From JBMOMT01 sp049324835 (GTDB taxonomy: Bacteria > Chloroflexota > Anaerolineae > CAYNKW01), in assembly GCA_049324835.1 (NCBI GenBank), contig JBMOMT010000050.1:10256-74255 (forward strand): a stretch of 64,000 bases of DNA. The letters run 5' to 3'. The notes beneath the pieces are model-generated. The model was given only the letters and a program-made list of their open reading frames with translations, had not been told where the DNA came from and made no database searches. The translations under genes were made by a program, and so were the position numbers. Below, one piece after another: positions 59,007 through 64,000 of the stretch; the first letter of the stretch is position 1; the number at the start of each line of letters is the position of its first letter.

Positions 59007-60413
59007 ATGCCAACACAGGAATTTGGCTTCGACGCCTATCTTTCGGCCCTCACCTGGCGTTATGGCAGCCAGGCCATGCGCCATCTCTGGTCGGAAGAAC
59101 ACAAACAGCTCATCTATCGCCACATCTGGGTGGCGCTGGCCGCCGCCCAACGCCAGGCCGGGCTGGTGAGCGACGCCGAGCTGGCCGATCTCCAGGCCCA
59201 CCAGGCCGCGATCGACGTGGCCCGCGCCCAAGAGATCGAGGCTGAAATCGGCCACGATCTGATGGCCGCCCTGCGCGCTTTTGCCGAACAATGCCCCACC
59301 GGCGGCGGCAAGCTTCACCTGGGAGCCACCAGCGCCGATATCGAAGACAACGCCGATGTGCTGCGCATCCGCGAATCGCTGGCGCTGATACTCGCCGCGC
59401 TGCGAGATGTGCTGCTGGCCCTGGCCGGGCAGGTGCTGGCCCACGCCGATCGCCCTTGCATGGGCTACACCCACCTCCAGCCCGCCGAACCGATCACGGT
59501 GGGCTATCGCCTGGCCGCTTATGCCCAGGACCTGCTCATCGACTACCGTCACCTGAGCCAACTGCGCGCCAGCCTGCGTGGTAAGGGCCTGAAAGGAGCC
59601 GTCGGCAGCGGCGCTTCTTTCGCCGAGCTGCTCCAGGGCAGCGCCTGGACACCGGCCCAACTGGAAGCCGCCGTCATGGCCCGGCTCGACCTGGCAGCCT
59701 TTTCCGTGACCACACAGGTTTACCCACGCAAACAAGATTACCTGGTTCTCAGTGGACTGGCCGCGCTGGGCCAGTCGCTCTACCGCCTGGCCTTCGACGT
59801 GCGGCTGCTACAGGCCCCACCCTTTGGTGAGTGGAGCGAACCGTTCGGCAGCAAACAGGTCGGCTCGTCGGCCATGCCTTTTAAACGCAACCCCGTCACG
59901 GCAGAAAAGACCTGCGCCCTGGGGCGCTACCTGGCCGCCCTGCCCCGCGTGGCCTGGGACAATGCCGCCCACTCGCTCCTGGAGCGTACACTCGACGACT
60001 CGGCAGCCCGGCGATTGATCCTGCCCGATGCCTTTTTGGTGGCCGACGAGATGCTGCACAGCGTGCAGCGCATCGTGACCGGCTTGATCATCCGCGAGCG
60101 AGCCGTGGCGCGCAACCTGACCACCTACGGCCAGTTTGCCGCCAGCGAGCGATTGCTCATGGCCCTGGCCCGCGCCGGCGCAGATCGACAGGCCATGCAC
60201 GAGCGCATCCGCGCCCACAGCATGGCCGCCTGGGCCGAGATCGAAGCCGGCCGGCCCAATCCGCTGGCCGATCTCCTGGCTGGCGACGCCGAGATCGTGC
60301 ACTATCTGTCGCCGCACCAGGTGCGACAGTTACTCGACGCCAGCCAACACGTGGGCGACGCCGCCCAACGAGCCAGGGCCCTGGCAGCAGAACTGCAACA
60401 AGAGCTGGCATGA
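59007..60413 (+). CDS. purB: Adenylosuccinate lyase
   Basis: A 468-residue fumarase/aspartase-superfamily enzyme that acts twice in purine synthesis, splitting SAICAR and adenylosuccinate to release fumarate. The signature loop SSAMPFKRNPVTAEK (S287/S288 catalytic serine) is complete. HLGATSADIEDNADVL and MGYTHLQPAEPITVGYR supply the general acid His and substrate-binding residues. Length is normal for PurB. AGAGGGAAC precedes the ATG at 59007. The stop overlaps the start of the next gene by 4 bases (ATGA), so the two are translated together. It fits the nucleoside-salvage genes in the window. Confidence 0.96.
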   Translation: MPTQEFGFDAYLSALTWRYGSQAMRHLWSEEHKQLIYRHIWVALAAAQRQAGLVSDAELADLQAHQAAIDVARAQEIEAEIGHDLMAALRAFAEQCPTGGGKLHLGATSADIEDNADVLRIRESLALILAALRDVLLALAGQVLAHADRPCMGYTHLQPAEPITVGYRLAAYAQDLLIDYRHLSQLRASLRGKGLKGAVGSGASFAELLQGSAWTPAQLEAAVMARLDLAAFSVTTQVYPRKQDYLVLSGLAALGQSLYRLAFDVRLLQAPPFGEWSEPFGSKQVGSSAMPFKRNPVTAEKTCALGRYLAALPRVAWDNAAHSLLERTLDDSAARRLILPDAFLVADEMLHSVQRIVTGLIIRERAVARNLTTYGQFAASERLLMALARAGADRQAMHERIRAHSMAAWAEIEAGRPNPLADLLAGDAEIVHYLSPHQVRQLLDASQHVGDAAQRARALAAELQQELA

Positions 60414-62089
60414 AGCTCTACCGCGCGCTGTTGGATTACGATCCCACCCTGCTGGCAGCCATCGCCGGGCGGCGGGGTGTGGAACTGACGGCCACACGCC
60501 AGCCGGAAATGGTCGAACAGTTGGCCGCGGCCTTGCTGGCGCCTGAATCCGTGAGGGAGGTGGTGGCCTGGCTGTCGCCGCCGCAACGCGCCGCCATCGA
60601 CGCCCTCCTGGCCGCCGGAGGACGCTTGCCGGCAGCGCGCTTTGGCCACCGGCACGGCGTCGTACGGCGCATGGGGCCTGGCCGGCTGGAACGAGAGAAA
60701 CCCTGGCGCGATCCCATCAGCCCGGCAGAGGCGCTGTTCTTCGCCGGCCTGCTCTTTTTCACCTTTGACGAATCCGGCGACCAGATCGTCGAGACCGTTT
60801 TTCTGCCCGACGATCTGTTGCCCCTCCTGCCACCCGCCGGCACAGCCCGGCGCGATTTTGCCATCCCCACCGCGCCGGCGCCGCGGATCGTGCGCCACGC
60901 AGGGCGCGCTTTGGCCGAGGACCTGACCACACTGCTGGCCTGGATCGAAACCGATACCCCGGCCATACAGCCCGATGCCAGCCTGCGCCCGGCGGAGCGC
61001 GATCGGCTGGCGGCGCAGTTGATAGCCCCCTTGGCTGCGGGCCAAACGAGTTATCTCGATCTGCTGCTGCGCCTGGCCGGGCGGCTGGAGATGATCGGCA
61101 CCGACGACGCCCGGCTGCGCCTGCATCGCCCGGCTGCCCGCGCCTGGCTGCACGCCGACCCGGCCGCCCAGATGCTGGCTCTACAGCGGGCCTGGCGTGA
61201 CGACCCCGACTGGAACGACCTGGCCCACGTGCCCTCGCTGCGCCTGGAGCACACCGGCTGGCGCAACGAGCCGCTGGCGACACGGCTGCGAGTGCTGGGG
61301 CATCTGGCCCGCTGCCCCATCGACGCCTGGATCCGCCTGGAGGACTGGATCGACGCCATCCGGCAGACCGATCCCGACTTTCAGCGCCCGCCCGACGCCT
61401 ACGCCACCTGGTACATCCGCGACGCGGCCAGCGGCGAGTATCTCATGGGTTTTGAGCATTGGCCGCGCGTCGAAGGCGCGCTCGTCGCCCACCTGATCGC
61501 CGGGCCGCTGTACTGGTCAGCCGCGACAGCCGTGGGCTTTGAGGCGGCTGCCGGGCCGCCCACCGCTTTTTGCCTGACGCCTGGCGGCGCCTTTTTCCTG
61601 GGCCTGATCGACCAGCCGCCGCAAGCGCCGCCCCTGCCGCCCATGGCCGTGGACGCCGATCTCACCATCCGCACGCTGGCGGGTGGACGGCTGTACGATC
61701 GTTTCCAACTGGCCCGCATCGCCGAGTGGCAGGCATCGGGCGAGGTGTACGTCTATCGCCTCACGCCGGCATCGCTGGGTCGCGCGCTGGGGCAGGGCAT
61801 CCGGCTCAACCAGATGCTGGCCTTTCTCAAGCGTGTCACCGCCGATCAACTGCCCCCAAAAACGGCAGACACGCTGCACAGTTGGGCAGATCGCCACACA
61901 GAGGTGCGGTTGACCCGCGCCGCCGTGCTGGAAACCCCCACGGCGGCCGCCATGCGCACGCTGCGCGCCCACCCCCAGATCGGCCCCCTGATGGGGCAGG
62001 CTCTCTCACCCACGCGGGCGCTGATCGCCGAACGAGATTGGCAGTCGTTGCGGGTTCTGCTGGCACAGGCGGGGTACCGGCTGCGCTGA
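60410..62089 (+). CDS. Stand-alone helicase-associated (XPB/Ssl2-like) domain protein
   Basis: A 559-residue soluble protein with no helicase motifs of its own. An N-terminal region (about 1-110) reads LLDYDPTLLAAIAGRRGVEL and LSPPQRAAIDALLAAGGRLP, a winged-helix-like segment. The C-terminal part (about 400-559: DADLTIRTLAGGRLYDRFQLARIAEWQ, VYVYRLTPASLGRALGQGI, LAFLKRV) matches the helicase C-terminal-associated domain (PF13625-like) found on XPB helicases. Proteins of this type are common, usually unlinked to a helicase, in Chloroflexota and Actinomycetota; function is unknown. It is coupled to purB by ATGA, and galK follows 35 bases on. Confidence 0.8.
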   Translation: MKLYRALLDYDPTLLAAIAGRRGVELTATRQPEMVEQLAAALLAPESVREVVAWLSPPQRAAIDALLAAGGRLPAARFGHRHGVVRRMGPGRLEREKPWRDPISPAEALFFAGLLFFTFDESGDQIVETVFLPDDLLPLLPPAGTARRDFAIPTAPAPRIVRHAGRALAEDLTTLLAWIETDTPAIQPDASLRPAERDRLAAQLIAPLAAGQTSYLDLLLRLAGRLEMIGTDDARLRLHRPAARAWLHADPAAQMLALQRAWRDDPDWNDLAHVPSLRLEHTGWRNEPLATRLRVLGHLARCPIDAWIRLEDWIDAIRQTDPDFQRPPDAYATWYIRDAASGEYLMGFEHWPRVEGALVAHLIAGPLYWSAATAVGFEAAAGPPTAFCLTPGGAFFLGLIDQPPQAPPLPPMAVDADLTIRTLAGGRLYDRFQLARIAEWQASGEVYVYRLTPASLGRALGQGIRLNQMLAFLKRVTADQLPPKTADTLHSWADRHTEVRLTRAAVLETPTAAAMRTLRAHPQIGPLMGQALSPTRALIAERDWQSLRVLLAQAGYRLR

Positions 62090-62124
62090 ACACACAACGG
62101 TTTTTTCCGAGCAGGGAGGCTACT

Positions 62125-63294
62125 TTGACTCAAGATAGACTGCCCCACCGCGTCCGAGAGGTACAGCGGGCCTTTTATGCCCAATTCGGCGGCCAGGCAG
62201 CGGTCGTGGCGCGTGCGCCAGGGCGGGTCAACCTCATCGGTGAACACACCGACTATAACGACGGCCTGGTGCTGCCGATGGCCATCGAGCGCTGCGCGCT
62301 GGTGGCCGCCGATCTGCGCGCCGACCGGCGGGTGCAGATCCATGCCCTGGACCTGGACGCCCAGACGACCTTTCGACTGGACGACATTGGCCGCCAAAAC
62401 GATTGGAGCGATTATCCGCGTGGCGTGGCCTGGGCTTTGCAGGCGCAGGGCAAAGTTTTGGCCGGCATAAACGCCGTGTTCAGCAGCGACGTGCCGGTGG
62501 GCGCGGGGCTGTCGTCGTCGGCGGCTGTGGAGGTGGCTTTTGCCTGCGCCTGGCAGCAACTCGGCGAGTTTACGCTGGCGCGCGCCGATCTGGCTCTGGC
62601 CTGCCAGCGGGCGGAGAACGGCTTTGTCGGGGTGAGCTGTGGCATCATGGATCAGTTTATCGCCGCGTTGGGCCAGGCAGGACACGCGCTGCTCATCGAC
62701 TGCCGCTCGCTGGCCTATCAGGCTGTGCCGGTGCCGGAGGAGGCGGCCGTCGTCATCTGCGATAGCCTGAAACGCCGCGGGCTGGTGGGTTCGGCCTACA
62801 ACGAGCGGCGAAAGCAGTGCGAAAGCGCCGTGCGCCAGTTGCAGACAGAGCTGCCCGGCATCACCGCCCTGCGCGACGTTTCGCCGGCCGACCTGAGCCG
62901 GTGGGGCGATCGGTTGCCAGACCCGGTGCGCCGCCGCGCGCGCCACGTGGTGCACGAGAACACGCGCGTTCTGGACCTGGTCGAGGCCCTGCATCAGGGA
63001 AACCTGACGGCTGCCGGGGGGTTGATGAACGATTCGCACATCAGCCTGCGCGACGATTACCAGGTGAGCTGCGCCGAGCTCGACGCGCTGGTCGAAGCGG
63101 CGTGGGCCGCGCCGGGCTGCTACGGCTCACGCATGACCGGCGCCGGCTTTGGCGGCTGCACCGTCAGCCTGGTGGCCGCCGATGCGGTGGACGCCTTTTC
63201 GGCGAGCGTCCGGGCCGCCTATCGAGACAGAACGGGTCTCTCGCCGCAGATTTACCTATCGCGACCCGCCCAGGGAGCGAGCGTGGTGCGTTAG
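62125..63294 (+). CDS. galK: Galactokinase
   Basis: A 389-residue GHMP kinase phosphorylating galactose at C1 with ATP (Leloir pathway). The galactokinase signature GRVNLIGEHTDYNDG (about 34-48) is complete, the ATP loop PVGAGLSSSAAVEV lies at about 122-135, catalytic D176 is in CGIMDQFI, and motif 3 GSRMTGAGFGGCTV is near the end. Its length is the norm. I chose TTG 62125: GGGAGG lies 5 bases upstream and the protein begins at the conserved region; the frame open to 61570 is a shadow. No galT or galE is visible here; the neighbouring genes are unrelated. Confidence 0.95.
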   Translation: MTQDRLPHRVREVQRAFYAQFGGQAAVVARAPGRVNLIGEHTDYNDGLVLPMAIERCALVAADLRADRRVQIHALDLDAQTTFRLDDIGRQNDWSDYPRGVAWALQAQGKVLAGINAVFSSDVPVGAGLSSSAAVEVAFACAWQQLGEFTLARADLALACQRAENGFVGVSCGIMDQFIAALGQAGHALLIDCRSLAYQAVPVPEEAAVVICDSLKRRGLVGSAYNERRKQCESAVRQLQTELPGITALRDVSPADLSRWGDRLPDPVRRRARHVVHENTRVLDLVEALHQGNLTAAGGLMNDSHISLRDDYQVSCAELDALVEAAWAAPGCYGSRMTGAGFGGCTVSLVAADAVDAFSASVRAAYRDRTGLSPQIYLSRPAQGASVVR

Positions 63295-63337
63295 GCCATC
63301 GACCGCCGGTTATCTTGCAGGCACAGAAAGGAATGTC

Positions 63338-63877
63338 ATGATCCAGGGCAGAGAACTCGTGCGAGATGAAATCGAGGATGTCTGGACCATAGAACGAAAC
63401 GAAGTGATCCAGGCGGTGTATTATTTTGAGCGCGGCGCTCTGGTGTTAAAACAAGAGTACTATGACATGCGCGGCTGGCCGCCGGGAGAAGACGAAAAAT
63501 ACACGCCTATCCTGGAAGCCTGCTACGACCGCGGCGGGTGGTTCTATGGCCTGTTCGACGATGGCCGACTGGCCGGCGTCGCTGTGTTGGAAAACCGGTT
63601 CATCGGCAAACACAAGGACCAACTCCAACTCAAGTTTCTGCACGTCAGCAACCCTTATCGACACCGGGGCCTGGGCAGGCAATTGTTCGATCTGGCAGCC
63701 CTCGAAGCGCAAAAACGGGGCGCAAAGGGGCTATACATTTCCGCAACCCCGTCCGAGCACACCATCGGTTTTTATCTCGGCCTGGGCTGTCGTCTCGTAG
63801 CAGAGCCAGACCCAGAGTTATTCGAGCTGGAACCAAAAGACATTCATCTCGAATACGATCTCGAATCGAGCGGGTAA
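63338..63877 (+). CDS. GNAT family N-acetyltransferase
   Basis: A 179-residue acetyltransferase. The N-terminus (RDEIEDVWTIERNEVIQAVYYFERGAL) precedes a GNAT core with acetyl-CoA loop YRHRGLGRQLFD (about 108-119) after LKFLHVSNP. ATPSEHTIGFYLGLGCRLV is the usual last helix and strand. Acceptor unknown. ATG 63338 has AAAGGA 7 bases upstream; the frame open to 63149 overlaps galK. It starts 43 bases after galK and may be cotranscribed. Confidence 0.88.
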   Translation: MIQGRELVRDEIEDVWTIERNEVIQAVYYFERGALVLKQEYYDMRGWPPGEDEKYTPILEACYDRGGWFYGLFDDGRLAGVAVLENRFIGKHKDQLQLKFLHVSNPYRHRGLGRQLFDLAALEAQKRGAKGLYISATPSEHTIGFYLGLGCRLVAEPDPELFELEPKDIHLEYDLESSG

Positions 63878-63905
63878 GGGTCTGTAAAAGAATAACTTCC
63901 GCCAC

Positions 63906-63983
63906 TGTCATTCTGAGCGCCTGTAAGGGCGCGAAGAATCCCGTTTGAGTAGAACGAGACCCTTCGCTTCGCTCAGGGTGACA
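63906..63983. repeat. 78-bp inverted-repeat element at the right end of the window
   Basis: Left end TGTCATTCTGAGCG (63906-63919) and right end CGCTCAGGGTGACA (63970-63983) are inverted copies with two mismatches in 14. The left arm also folds (GCGCC...GGCGC). TGTCATTCTGAGCG-type repeats recur in many bacterial genomes, so this is probably one of a dispersed family. It lies after the last gene and has no coding capacity. Confidence 0.6.
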
Positions 63984-64000
63984 CGGGAATTTATATTTTT

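Noticed and set aside
1..64000. CRISPR arrays, prophage genes, integrases or toxin-antitoxin pairs.
   Set aside because: No regularly spaced repeats of CRISPR type and no cas, phage structural, integrase or recognisable toxin genes were found on either strand.

Overview
This 64 kb, GC-rich window looks like a chromosomal segment of a member of the Chloroflexota (Anaerolineae/Caldilineae-like). That placement is inferred from gene style, not from a marker-gene phylogeny. The indications are many stand-alone two-component and Ser/Thr-kinase signalling proteins, membrane proteins with Thr/Pro-rich stalks, YkcB-type glycosyltransferases, a lone XPB-like helicase-associated protein, secreted proteins carrying a short LPLV-like motif, and frequent TTG/GTG starts. 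No rRNA, tRNA, CRISPR array, phage module or intact transposase gene is visible. Genes are tightly packed in short operons with many 4-base overlaps, and many operons have a readable -35/-10 promoter.

Layout. 1-1.9 kb (minus): the first codons of a sugar nucleotidyltransferase, then two tandem paralogous OmpR-type response regulators; four 11-bp repeats precede the distal one. 2-6.4 kb (plus): nucleotidyltransferase, small protein, aminotransferase, RimI-like acetyltransferase, zinc-ribbon protein and family-4 uracil-DNA glycosylase. 6.4-12.8 kb (minus): membrane methyltransferase, pseudo-receiver, a Ser/Thr receptor kinase with an extracytoplasmic ligand-binding domain, a second methyltransferase and a Nudix-GNAT fusion. 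13-14.3 kb (plus): GNAT protein and a receiver-DHp protein lacking an ATPase domain. 14.4-22 kb (minus): KaiC/RAD55-like ATPase, winged-helix protein, CooC-like ATPase, anchored stalk protein, parvulin lipoprotein, small zinc protein and a giant PqqD/M50/cNMP-binding membrane protease. 22.2-26 kb (plus): RqcH-type NFACT protein and YkcB-like glycosyltransferase. 26-28.4 kb (minus): deoxynucleoside kinase, nitrilase-family enzyme and stomatin-like protein. 28.7-31.9 kb (plus): large hybrid sensor kinase. 32-34 kb (minus): two ABC-2 permeases without an ATPase gene. 34.3-41.4 kb: three PfkB kinases, a nucleoside hydrolase, a kinase/receiver pair and an L,D-transpeptidase. 41.7-49.7 kb (plus): DUF123-HEAT protein, cupin, pyruvate phosphate dikinase and a kinase/regulator pair. 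49.8-58.5 kb (minus): an exported carbohydrate-active locus (GT-C transferases, GH78-like rhamnosidase, GH-A glycosidase, secreted repeat-like protein). 58.6-64 kb: a small palindrome-controlled gene, then purB, a helicase-associated protein, galK and a GNAT protein.

How it fits together. Several genes point to nucleoside/purine salvage and sugar use: a nucleoside hydrolase frees ribose for the adjacent ribokinase-like enzymes, deoxynucleoside kinase and PurB handle nucleosides and purine nucleotides, and GalK and PPDK join sugar entry to PEP/pyruvate. A second theme is envelope glycan building and trimming. The third is dense signalling: five response-regulator receivers, three histidine kinases, one receptor Ser/Thr kinase and a KaiC-like ATPase.

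Most unusual signals: a short IS66-like non-autonomous element with an exact 8-bp target duplication, inserted between divergent promoters; an apparently leaderless rqcH transcript; back-to-back promoters that share one -35 block; an exact 4 x 11 bp operator-like array; and a palindrome at the start site of a 78-residue gene.
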